A DNA stretch of 64,000 nt from Platycnemis pennipes (taxonomy: Eukaryota > Arthropoda > Insecta > Odonata > Platycnemididae), in the NCBI GenBank assembly GCA_933228895.1, contig OW121854.1, forward strand, positions 60,430,609-60,494,608. Reading direction: 5' to 3'. The first letter of the stretch is position 1; every line of letters begins with the position of its first letter. Positions 17,202-28,854 of this stretch are shown here, piece by piece. The notes beneath the pieces are model-generated. The model was given only the letters and a program-made list of their open reading frames with translations, did no database searches and had not been told where the DNA came from. Both the position numbers and the translations under genes were made by a program.

Positions 17202-17435
17202 ACGTAAAAGTAAAATAAAATACTATGTATATTCCACACTATTTTTAATTCACCGACCCGGTTTAATTCACCGGTTTTCGTCTATTCCGTAGACATTTTC
17301 TGGGTCTACGGAGCCGGGTATCATCTACGGAGCAGACGAAACCCGGGTCGGTGAATTGAAAATAGTATGGAATATACATAGTATTTTATTTTACTTTTAC
17401 GTAAACATGCATTTACGCCTGAAACTGTGCAGTTC
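17202..17435. mobile_element. Foldback element, copy 1
   Basis: A nearly 200-bp palindrome. The arms (17202-17260 and 17341-17402) are about 60 bp and nearly perfect, containing TATATTCCACACTATTTTTA and ACCCGGGTCGGTGAATT. The inner part repeats a CTACGG stem unit in both orientations. The left arm has an internal duplication (TTCACCGACCCGG then TTCACCGG). To the right follows a conserved non-palindromic end (TTTACGCCTGAAACTGTGCA) shared with copy 2 at 21833-22048. Flanking words TTATTCTCCGA and TCATTCTACGA may be a decayed target duplication. There is no coding capacity. Confidence 0.75.
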
Positions 17436-20400
17436 ATCATTCTACGAGATGACGAACGAGGTAAACTCCCTTTACGTTCACCGTAGGAGATTATTATAAT
17501 TACTTGATATTACTTTCTGTTGAACTACTCTTGTAGTTCATCACTTTCTGGTATGAAAAGTTGTCTTCTTCGAATAACCGTAGTTAATTGCCAAGTAATT
17601 ATTACGCAGAAGTTCATTTCGTCACTGGAATGATCCTCCAAGTTTTAATTTTTTCATCCAAACAGGCAAAGCTTGGAAATAAGGTTGCCAAATCAGTACG
17701 ATTTAAATCGATTACTGATGATGAAAACTATACATCCCAGCCGTAAAATAACTAGACGTAGTTAGGGAATTTGATTTATCGTGCTATTAAACTGAAGTTA
17801 TGTGGTTGTAGCAATTCTAAATTTTTCCTAAGAAAACGCGAAATCCGGAGCTGAGTTGGCATTACAACCAATGAGCTTTAGTTACCATCTACCTCTTTTT
17901 AAAATATATTTTCTATTTTCGTTTTAACTTTAGGGTGCCTGAGTAGGCTTTTTGCTGAAGACCACATGTATCTTCTAACGCAATATTAAAAATATTTAAT
18001 ATTAAGACGTAAAAGTAATAGTGCTTGACTCACCATGTTGAAGCATTTATTCATGATTGATCAAATCTCCTGGTATTATACGTAATTTATCCACGGCCTT
18101 GATATGGAAAGCTATAAATGGTAATAAGTGCTTTGGGCGTAATGCATTAAGAGAACTTTTTCTATTTACTCCAGAAAATAAACTTATAATCAGTTCTTCA
18201 TCGGTTAGCCCATGACAAATTATTGCTACTTCCAAGTTTGGATTTGAAAGGATTTGAAATACCTTTTAATGGTCGTTAAAGGAAGTAGTATTCAAGGAAA
18301 GAGGGTTAGCGGAAGGAAAGCCATAAACTACTAGATGATGTGAAGCCAGGAAGAGGACTTAAGCCGTACCAAAGAAGGAAAGGTGGTTAGCGAAGAGACT
18401 TCTAAAATTGGCAAAATTATAGTAAGTGTTCCTTGAGAGCCTACCCTGGCCGGTAGAACACCATTAATAACGTCTTATCCGTAAATCAATATTTCACGAG
18501 CATGGCAAAAAGATAATTCGTGTATATGTAACTGTATCTAATCTAGCTTTGTGAAACTGCATCATTGTAGAAATGAAATGTAACTTAGATTTTTCCACAT
18601 AAAAAATTATTAGCTCTTATGTCAAAAATCTAAGTTATATATTATTCTATACATAATTCTTGCTACTGTAATCGTACATCCTTCATTGATTCGAGCTTTC
18701 AATGAAATATACTCGACAAATAAGAAGGTTGGTGCCTGTTAGAGTCTATTTAACCCCTCCGTAGATCACATGGGTGTTATTATCCCCGCGACAATTAAAG
18801 TCTCACTTGTTTACCGTCACTACAAGGAACTTTTAGTGCAACCTTCATCCCGACCCTTTCCCGGCGCCATCAAAGTCGAGACCCCTGCGGGGGTTACCCA
18901 CAATCTCTCGACCGATTCCTATCGCCGCCCTTAAAACGGGATGAAATGAGCAAAGCCCCCGCTTTGGCCCGGATAAGAAGGCGGTTGGCGGCGTAGGAAA
19001 GGGTGGGTGCGGAGAAGGGGACTCGACTGGGTGGTTGGGGAAGAAATCCCCATCCCCGAAGCCATCCTTCCCCCTCGGACCCCGCACACATTCAAAATCC
19101 TTAAACCAATCATTATGTTCCGCGCAGGAGGATGAACCCTAATTGAAGAATCACTGAGGCGGCTAAAAGCCTTCCGTGCGGATCAAGGATCTACGAATCA
19201 CTTCTCCTTAAACCGACCCACTTCCCGCGCTACCCTCAGGGATCGACCCGGGCCCGTGCACGACCCGGGACACCTTCCTGCCCCTCCCTCGCCCCACCAG
19301 ACCGCCCTATCACGCCCTCCTCCCCTGCAACCTCTATCCTTAATCGCGGTGCTCAAGCGAAATCCCCGCAGATGAGCCAACCCACCCTCCTGCCGGCGGA
19401 AGAGGAAATTCGGGTGGAGATGGTGATGGGGACGGTGTGGGAGGAAAAGGGCTGACCCAGGGCGGAGGGAAACACGACGTTTGAGGGAAACGGGTGCAAC
19501 AAGGACGTAAACGAAGGGAGTCTTTGTCATGTTGGGGGATTTTTGAGGTAATGGAGACTTGCCTTCAAGAGGTGCGTGAATTAAAATAATTTTTTCCACT
19601 GGTCCTATTTTTTGGAAGTTACTTGCCTGTTTCAAATACTAATAAATACGGGATAAGGGAATTGGGAGGTTTGTTTGTTCCATAAACTCACCTTAATTCC
19701 CTCGTTCACTGGGCACATTAAGAGTTACGAGGTTTTCGGTATGTATTCCCATGGACTTGATATTCGTTTTGTATTTTTTAGGTTCGTAAGATGTGCACAT
19801 GTAAAACCCCAGGTGCTAGCATATGTAAATTGATTATTAGTATCCAAGTATTGTGGATTGAACATTAATTTGATAGAAATGATAATTGTTCGGACGCAGA
19901 GATCCTTGCTAATCCATTAAGCATTTTCTAATGATAGAATTTTCACTCAAATCATCAGCATTGTTGCTTGTAAAAATAACATTAATATTTTTCTTCCGTT
20001 TTCTCAACTTGAGATTTTTCTTAACCCTCGTGTTATTTTATTATCGTGTTCTTTTCTTAGGCATAAGTTAGTATACTTCACATTAGTAGGTCATTTACAC
20101 CAGCTGGAGACAAATAAAATGGTGCGTAATGGGGCAATACGTTTTTAAAAAGCAATTGAAAATTACGTCAAAACTTCATATAAAGCTTCCAATTTCGTCT
20201 CAAAACAATAGACCATGAGTTTTTATCTTCAAACGTACACCCAAGTAATGCCCCGGTTAGGGGTTCATATTTGGTTGGCCTTCAATACGAAGAAAGCCGG
20301 TATGTGTGGATGGACATAGACGAAATCCAAAATTATTGTTTTTTTCTTTCTTCCTCACACTCTTGCTTACCAAATCAATACTCACTGACCGAACTGTGCT

Positions 20401-20649
20401 ATTACAAGTTATACTCCTTGCTTCAATACATTATTTACTACTTATTATTATTAAAACTTACATTTGTTAATCGACTAGCTGTCCAGGTGATAGCAGTGTG
20501 CATGATATATTAAAATATATTGAATGTAAGGGAAAAAATAAAAAAGGAAAATTAGATGTGGCAATTAGATAATGAGATGTGAATCATTATATGCCCCTAG
20601 TAAGCTCTATATTCCTCAATTTTCAAATAGCTCGTAAGTAAGTTATTTG
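17436..20649. other. Intronic DNA, one hairpin and one CpG-rich island
   Basis: Positions 18840-19500 are GC-rich and CpG-bearing without a recognisable protein; the open frames there (for example minus strand 19198-19635) are low-complexity Pro/Arg/Gly translations. The rest is AT-rich. Confidence 0.5.
18581..18637. repeat. AT-rich hairpin
   Basis: TAACTTAGATTTTTCCACAT (left arm start) is matched by a right arm at 18617-18637 whose reverse complement begins TAACTTAGATTTTTGACAT. The loop is 14 nt. It may be a tiny foldback or MITE remnant. Confidence 0.65.
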
Positions 20650-20860
20650 GGGGAGGAGAGAGATCTCTGAAGACACCACGGGATTATCGGTTTAACGTCC
20701 TCTGCGACGGACAGTGTTCCGAACTCGATGCTCTCTCCACCCAACACCCTAGTGAGGTCCAGTATAATAATGATAAATCCACCACAGCCTGTATTCAAAC
20801 TCAGACTCTCGGCACTGGAGGGCAGTATGTAGCTCACACCAACACCTGCCACCATATCTG
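20650..20860 (-). mobile_element. tRNA-derived SINE, GACGTTAAAC-tail family
   Basis: The minus strand runs from a degraded head (GGTGTGAGCTACATACTGCC) through GAGAGTCTGAGTTTGAATAC (B-box position) to the tail words TCCGTCGCAGAGGACGTTAA and ATCCCGTGGTGTCTTC. The copy at 55258-55480 has TCCGTCGGGACGCTAAACTG followed by CCCCTTGGCGTC in the same order, so the two are related. Confidence 0.65.
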
Positions 20861-21832
20861 CATCTTTATCCTCATGAACTCTTCAGAGAACATTCTTTAT
20901 TCCTCTAACATGCATTACACGTATGTGTGCGTTTTCTGAGCTGCCCTATTATTATTTCCTCAAAATATGCATCTCAAACGCCTTCAGTTTATTCGTATTC
21001 TTTCTCAACTACTTCCACGTCCACGTAACTGAGCCACCGTCGGAGGATATGGTAAGGGGTCTAAGGTCACTAGATGAATATGGTGAGAAAAAAAGAAAAC
21101 AATTCATAGAAAAAAGGGATTTAATGCAATAGGAGGATCAAAAATGAATTGTATTGCCCGAGCATCAAGGTAATTCTTTTAAATTTCTCTTAAGAAATCC
21201 ATTTCACTTCTGCTACTTCTGCTAATGCAGTTTGGAGAGAGGAATATGTTAGAGGAATACCTGTCTAGAGCTCATGCTAAGTGATTATAATATGGTAGCT
21301 TTGATAGGCCAAGCAGCTTTGTGTTCTCAATCGTTCCCCAATTAAGGTTATCCAATAGCTGATTTATTTCTGAAATGAATAATAAAGCTTTTTTCAATGA
21401 CTTTATCCTCTCATCAATTCACGTATAACACTAAGGTAACATATAAACCAACAAAATATAATTCGTAAGGAACCTGTACTTCATGCAATCTATGGCTATA
21501 ATTATGAATTACGATTGATCATCAATGTCAGCCCTAGATCTATCTCCACGCCAAATTCAATTTTGCTTAATCCAGATTCCATTACTAAGATTAATAAAAT
21601 TCTAAACAAAAAAAATTCCAGCCTTGATTGAGATACATAGGTATATAATAAGATAATTCTCGTCTAGAAATAGCTAATACCACGGCCGTTGTAGCCAAAT
21701 GTTGGAAACTTTTGCTATTTCACTACAACTATATTCTCATATGTGCATCATTTTTTGGCATTTATCAGAGGGAGGTTAAACTTGAGTTCATGCCAGCTAC
21801 CGGCAGAATTTTTAGGATAAATATACCTCATA
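20861..21832. other. Non-coding, nothing recognised
   Basis: AT-rich, with no repeat or gene seen. The last 16 bases (21817-21832) are the left copy of the target duplication of the next element. Confidence 0.6.
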
Positions 21833-22048
21833 GAAATGAAATAAAAATATTCTGTATATTCCACACTATTTTAATTTGCCGACCCGGGTTTCGTCTACTC
21901 CGTAGACATTATCAGGGTCAAATAATGTCTACGGAGTAGACGAAACCCGGGTCGGCAAATTAAAATAGTGTGGAATATACAGAGTATTTTTAATCATTTC
22001 TACGTAAACATGCAGTTCCACCAAGTGACGCCTGAAACTGTGCAGTTC
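21833..22048. mobile_element. Foldback element, copy 2, with 16-bp target duplication
   Basis: Flanked by the perfect 16-bp direct repeat ATAAATATACCTCATA at 21817-21832 and 22049-22064. Inside, 21841-21993 is a palindrome with arms of about 70 bp (TGTATATTCCACACTATTTT, GACCCGGGTTTCGTCTACTC). An asymmetric right end, TGACGCCTGAAACTGTGCAG, is shared with copy 1. A 16-bp duplication suits target-primed reverse transcription better than a cut-and-paste DNA transposon, so a non-autonomous retroelement (Penelope-like or LINE-mobilised) is likelier. This is inference, since no protein is encoded. Confidence 0.85.
21881..21915 (-). ncRNA. Hammerhead-ribozyme-like motif in foldback copy 2
   Basis: The minus strand reads CTGATAAT, then the hairpin GTCTAC-GGA-GTAGAC, then GAAA, then CCCGGGTC. 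A15.1 with CCC/GGGT gives a loopless 4-bp stem III ending at a GUC triplet, the classical hammerhead cleavage site. Deviations: the CUGANGA box has A at G8, and one extra U precedes stem II. The plus-strand arm holds a mirror copy whose first box is lost. Stem I pairing is poor beyond two bases. Confidence 0.4.
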
Positions 22049-22064
22049 ATAAATATACCTCATA

Positions 22065-23510
22065 TCAATTTACTAGAGGAAAATATTAAAAATATTATAT
22101 TTGGTGTAACCTGAATTACGTCTTGCTGTTAGGCATGCCATCATGCATCACAAACAAAAGAAAGTTACTTCCGCTATTTTACCGCCATTAAATATCTTTA
22201 ATTGGATTATCCTGCGTATCATTCATCATGATGTGTATTCAGCAAACATCGCTAAATTGGGTGTAGATTAACTTTTCTGTACCTCCCCACCCAATTCATA
22301 CACCAATCCTAAACAATGCACGTTTCCTATGTCAAATCTCCCAATAAGCTTTTATATCTTCTACCTGCATTCATAATAGCAGACGGCAATTGCATGCCAT
22401 TCATTATTTAAAAAAAAATAAGAAGCCTCTCAAATATCAGCAGGGAAAATAATTTGTTTGTTTCAATGCCCGGAGTAAATTGAAAAAATTGGGGAATTGA
22501 TTGGAGTATTGTTGAACAAATTTAAAATTGGAGTTAATTAAAAAAAATGAAGACGATCAAAATATGTACTCCTCCTGTTCAATTCATAAAAGATTTAATT
22601 TACATGTTATCACTAAATTCTCTGTCACTCTCAAGGGAGTAGTTATTCAAGCGGGTAGAGATCTCCTCAAACACTTCTGTAAATTCTATAATTCCTCCAA
22701 ATTTCCTCAGATTACGGTACACGACCCGGACTGCGTTATTGCGAGTTTGTCGTGGAGTTAGGCCGGGCAGAGAGAGCTCACAAGACCTCCGGCGAATTTA
22801 TTTTCACCCCGTAGGAGGCAGGCACTCGTCGGGTTATCCTAATGCATCTATTAAGCAGTCTTTGCAAATTTCTAGCAGCAAGGAGGATAATTAGGAAAAG
22901 TCTGAAAGTAAAAGAGAAATTGAGGGAGAGGGAAGGGTAGATGAGTGGAGACAACGAGAAATAGAGAGGGAAGTAGTGGTGGGACTAGCAAACAAATTGG
23001 CCGAAAGTAAGGAATTTAGGAGAGAGGAAAGTAGAAGGCGGGATTAAATGAAACGGTCGTTCTGTGGTTTCAAGAGGGAAAGTTGTCCTCCCAGGGAATG
23101 AAGAGGGCGTAAAGGGCATCTTGTATCTCTAGGAAGAGGATAAAGAGAGAGGGAGTGGTGTCGTGGAGGGAAGAATGCGGAGGAAGGAAATGCGGGAGAG
23201 GAAACAGTAATTTGACGAGTAAATGGCCGAAAGGAATTACATTAGAGTAGTCCCGTTCTGTCAGTTCAAGTAGGCTTTCATTGACACTTATACTCTCTTC
23301 TGCCATTTCAAGAGCTTCCTTTCTTCCTCTTTCTTTCGTCAGTTCATCATGTGTCTAACTTCCTTTATCCCATTTAAAATGCTCATTTTTATTCCTCTCT
23401 TTTCCAGTACTCTACTTCTTTTAGCACCCTTTACTATCCCATTTACTCCAATTACTGCTAGTATATGGCATCCAAACTAAATAGGCCTAAATAATGAACT
23501 TTAACGTGTG
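22065..23510. other. Non-coding, purine-rich patch
   Basis: Positions 22860-23260 are rich in GAGAGGGAAG words. Positions 23310-23460 are pyrimidine-rich. No coding evidence. Confidence 0.5.
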
Positions 23511-23813
23511 TAGCGAAGACCAGCAAGATTTGTAAAGGGACCGTACGATGACTATATTACCATAACCAGTCTATTGAATGAATTAAAAACATTGTCAGAT
23601 CCTCGGTTGAAATTTAGACTTAATCTCTTAAATAAATTTCAGGATAATGCTTTCACTGATGACGTTAAAAATATTATGCGAACCCCAACTTACTATGGTA
23701 GACTGGACCATAATCATAAAATTAGAAAAATTGATTGCCGAACTGAAAGATTCAAAATGTCCTTTTTTCCTCTAACAATTAGGTATATGAAAAGTTGTAA
23801 AAATATGCAATAG
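23511..23813 (+). pseudogene. LINE reverse transcriptase C-terminal end (RRxARFV type)
   Basis: The frame gives RRPARFVKGPYDDYITITSL, then a segment starting LLNELKTLSDPRLKFRLNLL, and CRTERFKMSFFPLTIRYMKS before its stop. The usual Jockey/CR1/L2-like arrangement is QRRAARFV, a LxWxSLxxRRxxxRLxxLYK-like helix, then CRTxxxKxSFFPRTIxxWN. The codon before RR is TAG where CAG (Gln) is expected. The reading frame is otherwise intact for about 100 codons, so this is a fairly recent 5'-truncated insertion. It is a different clade from the copies at 1-640 and 54700. Confidence 0.8.
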
Positions 23814-24104
23814 CATAAATAGGAGTGTATAAATGGATAGCTAATAGATAGTTGCATGCGGTATAAGAACTTTAAAGTAACCCAACTAATAGCATCGCAT
23901 TATCATCGTTTATATTATTTAGCTTTCACTATAAACGGCATTTTTCACTGAATTGTGCGTCACGAATCAAATATAACGACCCCTACGTAGCTAATGGTAC
24001 ACATTTTACTCGTATGATTCTTGCTTTGAAGTTCACACAAAAACCTTATAAGCAAAACTAAGAAGTAAACTCTCCTATCAGGAAAGCAAAGAATGATAAT
24101 CTAA
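23814..24104. other. Non-coding, nothing recognised
   Basis: AT-rich spacer between a LINE fragment and a SINE. Confidence 0.5.
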
Positions 24105-24200
24105 GATCTTAATCCTAAGACAAACTCACCATGGGCGGGATACAAACCCTCGACCTTTTCGTCACCAGGTCGGTTCGTTACTGACGTGGCCACCATTACT
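24105..24200 (-). mobile_element. tRNA-derived SINE-like head
   Basis: The minus strand reads GGTGGCCACGTCAGTAACGA then GGTCGAGGGTTTGTATCCCG (B box with one change) and TGGTGAGTTTGTCTTAGGAT, the same downstream words as in the copy at 15615. Confidence 0.6.
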
Positions 24201-25289
24201 GACCACGTTAAAGCCCTAATAATCTTGTTCGCAGATGACCAAGTGGTAAGAAGTCAAAATATATTTTTGTTTCTCCACTATTTTTGACATTCCAGAAAAC
24301 AAAAGTTGAGCGTGCAATGCTTTTACAGATTAAGTGAAAAACGTCTTGCAGAAGTTCAAGATCAAACAATACCAATCCAGGTAGAAAAACGCGAAAAATT
24401 TAATTCCGCCAAGCCGAAACCTTTATCGCGCCAAGGTGCAAAACGTGTGTAACAGAACCAACGGGTTCGTGAATAAAGAGAGAGAGAGGATGGAAAAAAA
24501 ACTTCGGGAAACAAAAGCCGAGGGCGGTTGCATTGGAGAGCGGAGCGATCACGTGCAGGCACGGAGGGGTTGGGTGGTTGGAGGGATGAAGGTATGGGTC
24601 CAGGCTGGAGGGGGTGAAAGCCGTTTTCGAGGGGGAGGGCGAGGGAAAGGTGCGGGTTCGACTCATGAGGGTTGGCCAAAGGTGGAGGGGGTTGAAAGAA
24701 GCGGGGGAGGTGGGGCGTAGCCGGGTCGAGCGGTGCTCCCGACATGGCCGCAAACAAGGCGGGCTAATGCTCCGCGATTACCGTGGATCCAGCCCATCGA
24801 AAGCTTTGGATCAGCGAGCCTCTCCCTCCCACTCACTCGCACCCCCCTCCATACGCTCCACCTCTCCTCCCCCCGAGCCACGTCCACCTTCCTCTCTCCC
24901 TTTCTCTCACCCTATCTCGCCCTTTCCTTTTCCCACCCCCTTCGTTAATTTCATTCGCGGCGGAGAAACTCTTTATGCGCGCCAATTGTTCGACGGACGA
25001 TTGATTTGTGGACCCAACCTTATCAGTGGGACGGATTTATTATTCTGTGGACATTTGTCTTTTTACTTCTTCGAAAACTCTCCGATTTTCTCCCCTGGTT
25101 TTTCCTCAACCAGATTTACGTTTCGTATTTTTTTTCCTTTTTGCATTCCCTACTTGATGTACTTTACTACAATTGATTACGGAGTAAAAATTGAAATGGT
25201 AAAATTCCTCCAAGGCATTTAATTTTACATAAAGATATTTTGTACAAATAATTCAAGCACTCTCCTCCAGAGAGACACAGCTACGGTAT
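24201..25289. other. GC-rich skewed island
   Basis: Positions 24470-24720 are G-rich and 24780-24960 are C/T-rich. Open frames on both strands (up to 202 codons) are Pro/Ser or Gly/Arg-rich and overlap each other, so none is supported as a gene. Confidence 0.5.
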
Positions 25290-25400
25290 ACAGGGCGAAA
25301 ACGCGTAAACTAGTCACCTATAAAGGTCGCGGTTTCGATATCTATCTTGGACATCGATGTTGTGTTAGCATAAGTGGAGGCTAGATACTCCAGATAAGCC
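25290..25400 (+). mobile_element. tRNA-derived SINE-like fragment
   Basis: AAAGGTCGCGGTTTCGATAT sits in B-box position and is followed by CTTGGACATCGATGTTGTGT, the GCATGGATGTTGTGT-like word found after the B box in the ACTCAA-tail family. Confidence 0.5.
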
Positions 25401-26679
25401 TTATAATTTGAATTTCACATGGTTTCATGCTTTACAATCTAATAAATTCGCCCCCTTAATAATGGTTACCCTTCCCACCCATTAGAAAGATCGTTTTCTT
25501 CTCTCCCTCTTCCATGACAGAAAACACAAATGAATAAAGTCCCTTGGCTGGTATTTAGTCACCAATTGATTGGGACTTTATATTTATGGCAGTAATGTTA
25601 CCACTATCAGCTAAATTACCATAAAAGCATCGAGACATATACTGCGTGAAAGCGTTTATAAAATAATGGATTTCAAGTTCATGCTTCGTCTTTTATTTGG
25701 TGGAGATTGATATCGTATTGTCCCTTCTTACCGAACCTAAAGATGGGATGAATCAAGATAGGAATTATCGCACTCTGAGGAATGAAACGGACGAACACAA
25801 GTAGTGTGGTGCAAGCGTAAACGGAAATTTGTTGAATTACTTTTCAGGTCCGATACAAAAGGGTTCACGATTCAGGGTTCACGAATAATGTTGATTTGTA
25901 TTGTAATTTTGTTTTCCAAATTACGCTGTACACCTATTTTTTTGTGTGCTTTTAGACCAATTATGCTGTATTGAAAGGGAAAAAATTCATAAACGAGAGA
26001 GTAGCTCTTGGTCTCCATCCCTTCCTAGTGGCTGCAGAGCGAGCACCAAATAAAATACTGCGTCAATTTTGTAAAACGAAATCGGTCTTTTTTTTATATT
26101 GACGGGGACCTCGTGGCACCGGGTGGGGGCATTCGTAAATACCGCCGCCCACCCACCTCCGAAATTTCCCGAAATCCTCTACTGTCTCGGCTCCATCCTT
26201 CTCCGCGGGCACACACATCATCCCTGCTCCTCTCTCTCAACCCATCCCCTGTCCGACAAGCCCTCCCCCAACGCCCGAAATTCCCTTCCCGGCCGGCCCT
26301 TGCTCTTTCATCCTACCCTCGACACCCTCCGTCCTTCCCACAAGCCTGTCCACCTTCTGGGCGTCCCGTCCAAACGATGAATATGAACGATTAACGCCCG
26401 TCGTGAGTCTAATCCCCCCGGACGCGAATGGGTTTTAGAGGGCGATGGAAAGGGTGGGTGGTTGAGGCTGTGGGTTGGTTGCGGATGAGAGGAAGAGAAA
26501 TTGAAGATGAAGCGTGAAGCAATAAGAGAATACATGTAGAAATCAGAAAAGAAGAGGGAGAGAAAAAGAAATTAATTTTTAAAATTTAAAATCGCGTAAT
26601 GGTCAAAAGTGCCAGCAAAGAAATTTTTTACAGGTATAGTAAGTGATTCATTAGAACATACATTTGAACATACATGCTA
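25401..26679. other. Non-coding with a CpG-rich island
   Basis: Positions 26090-26440 are C-rich with CpGs and contain a TAATCC (about 26411), the sequence K50 homeodomains such as Pitx prefer. No coding support. Confidence 0.45.
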
Positions 26680-26835
26680 CTCTACTACTCTATGGCAGTG
26701 AGGCATGGACCATAAAAGCAGCAGAAAAGTCAAGAATGAAAGCATTTGAAATATAGTGCTTCGGAAGGACAATGAATGCTATTGATCGATTGAGTTAAAA
26801 ACAAAGAAGTTTAAGAAGAGTCAAAACTAACTAAC
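26680..26835 (+). pseudogene. LINE reverse transcriptase fragment
   Basis: The plus strand gives LYGSEAWTIKAAEKSRMKAF, then EI-stop-CFRRTMNAIDRLS. This matches the LYGSExWT..EKxRLEAFE(M)WCYRRMLxIxWxDR signature of many arthropod LINEs, and the block LWQEAWALTATEKSRLEAFE on the minus strand of 1-640. It is bounded on both sides by unrelated AT-rich DNA. Confidence 0.8.
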
Positions 26836-27777
26836 TTGTATAGTTGTTGGCCTGCTAAATGTTTTTTGTCATAGCTTCTCATAGAATGCGCTAAAGATTA
26901 TCTATATATGTACAAGAGCCGTTTTTAATCATTTTACCCAATTACCTCCGTATACTTTAACAACAGTAGAAGGATCATATATAACGCCATGAAAAAAATA
27001 TATATATTATTCATCAGCCAATGGCCAATAAATTACTAATTAGATTGGATAACCTATGAGATTCGTCAATGCAAGTAAAATATTAAAGTAAGTGTAAAAT
27101 AGCTATATAGGCAAGGCAAGGTAACACAACTTTAGCTAATTTCCTTTAGCTAGGCAATTTGTGCAAGTTGTATTTTAGCAAGCCAGCAAATAAGAATATT
27201 CTTTATGTTTAAATAAGATACGATAAATATGATTAAACCTGGATGAGTCAACTCATATAACATTTGTGACAGCAACTGTTATAATTTTGTTTTTGACTCC
27301 TGTAGGAATAAATTTATATTTTAAAGTCCTTCAATGGCTTTAGTAATACCACTCCATCTTACCCAAGGTAAATATGAAGACAAATCGTCATTAGTAGAGA
27401 CGGGATTCAAACCGGTGACTATGGAATCACTAAGCTTGCAAATAACTGGCCCTTTGTATCGCAGAGGGTGGAATTCGGAGCTCATTGCTGTACTAAATCA
27501 TTTCTTCTCAGATACCTTTTCTTAATATTGAACCGTGAAAGAGACTGAAACAATGATAAAGCAAATGAAAAATCTTTTTTTGAAAATTGTGAAATGATTC
27601 CAGGCACGATGATTCAATGTTTACCATAGTTTTGTGCTATTAAGGAACATATCAGAAAGCATGCGGCCTTTATACTGCCTGATATGATTCTACATATAGA
27701 AAATATTGGGTCTCACCCATTGAAAGTGTAAAAATCACTAGAGTTTCAAGTACATATTACACTTTAAGCACTTTAAG
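26836..27777. other. AT-rich DNA with one SINE head
   Basis: Around 27385-27440 the minus strand has CCGGTTTGAATCCCGTC, a good B box, so a SINE fragment is likely there. Nothing else recognised. Confidence 0.5.
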
Positions 27778-28020
27778 TGAAAGGACGGTAGGGGAAGGGG
27801 GAACGTGGAGAGAAAACCGGCGTCCGCCTTAGCATGCTCTCAACGAAAGGCGCCAAGGATTTCACAAACAAATCTACCATTCGACGGACGAAGCACATAA
27901 CATTTAATGTTCTCAAGAAGGCACGGCTACACCACTGGTAAATTTTTGGCACAACTGAGATTTGAACGTGGGTCCTCGAGATAGGATGTCATGCTTTGTC
28001 CACCACATCAACCCAATCCC
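27778..28020 (-). mobile_element. tRNA-derived SINE, GACGCCGG-tail family, copy 1
   Basis: The minus strand runs from the head (GGTGGACAAAGCATGACATC) through GGACCCACGTTCAAATC (B box) to TCCGTCGAATGG, CCTTGGCGCCTTTCG and GCGGACGCCGGTTTTCTCTC. The same series of words, in the same order, is found at 28855-29105 (minus) and 55258-55480 (plus). Confidence 0.75.
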
Positions 28021-28149
28021 TATGTGTATATTTTACTGAGAGCTCTCATAGCGGGAGTGGACCAAGTTAATTGGCAGAGGGAGGCGCCGAAGAATTCCGC
28101 TTCTGAACTGTTTGTCGTCCATCATACGAGATGAGTGTAATCATGAGAT

Positions 28150-28569
28150 TTATCGCATAGCTGTATCGTTCGGACGGTAAGTGTCAATCATGAACCCATC
28201 AGGTTCCGGGCATATTGGCGAAATTTGTTCTTCTGAGAACTCCCGTTTCGAACAGCTAAAAGCTTCGTAGATTACGCGCCGAGCACCACCACTTTCGAAG
28301 CCTCGATACATCAACATAAGTGGATGGATGCACGCTTTAATTAACTGCTGGACATCTCCAGAGGTTTTGCACCACATCATGAATAAAATACGTACGCCCT
28401 CATCATGCGCGCAATTACTCACGTCCGTGCTCAAGTCGTTAAAAGCGCTTCTGGCTTCCGAATGCCCGTAACTGATGGGGAAATTTTTGTTCGAAAATGA
28501 CATGAAAAAATGCGGCTTGGCTGAAAGGGAAAGTGTAGATACCGGTGAAGAGGCTCCAAGTACATACAT
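28150..28569 (-). other. Unassigned open frame, 139 codons
   Basis: Opens MYVLGASSPVSTLSLSAKPH and continues without low-complexity bias (Cys, Trp and Tyr present), unlike the frames in the GC islands. The frame stays open about 12 codons upstream of the ATG. I recognise no domain. It could be a decayed transposon gene, a processed fragment or chance. No splice sites could be assigned. Confidence 0.15.
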
Positions 28570-28854
28570 AAGTTTGGATTGAATGCCGCTAAGTAATAAT
28601 CTTCATCTACATACGGTGAATTTGTAACTGGCGATGAGCTAATTTATTCACTTCCATAACGGGATTGTCATCCTTCTTAGCCTCCCATTATTTCATCGAA
28701 CCTACTGCCCATAAATCCATTTTGACAACACCTATGATGTATTCATATGAACAAGAAATTGGTAAGCATTTTAACTGAGGTTATTAATTAAAGATACCGA
28801 CGGGCGGTATTATTCGTCATAGGGGCTAAATTTTTGTCTGTGTATGTTTTTCGA

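Noticed and set aside
17719..17745. CTGATGATGAAAAC as another hammerhead core
   Set aside because: The boxes abut without a stem II hairpin, so the fold is not possible.
24362..25222. Overlapping frames of 94-202 codons on both strands
   Set aside because: Purine/pyrimidine-skewed island; low-complexity products that mirror each other.
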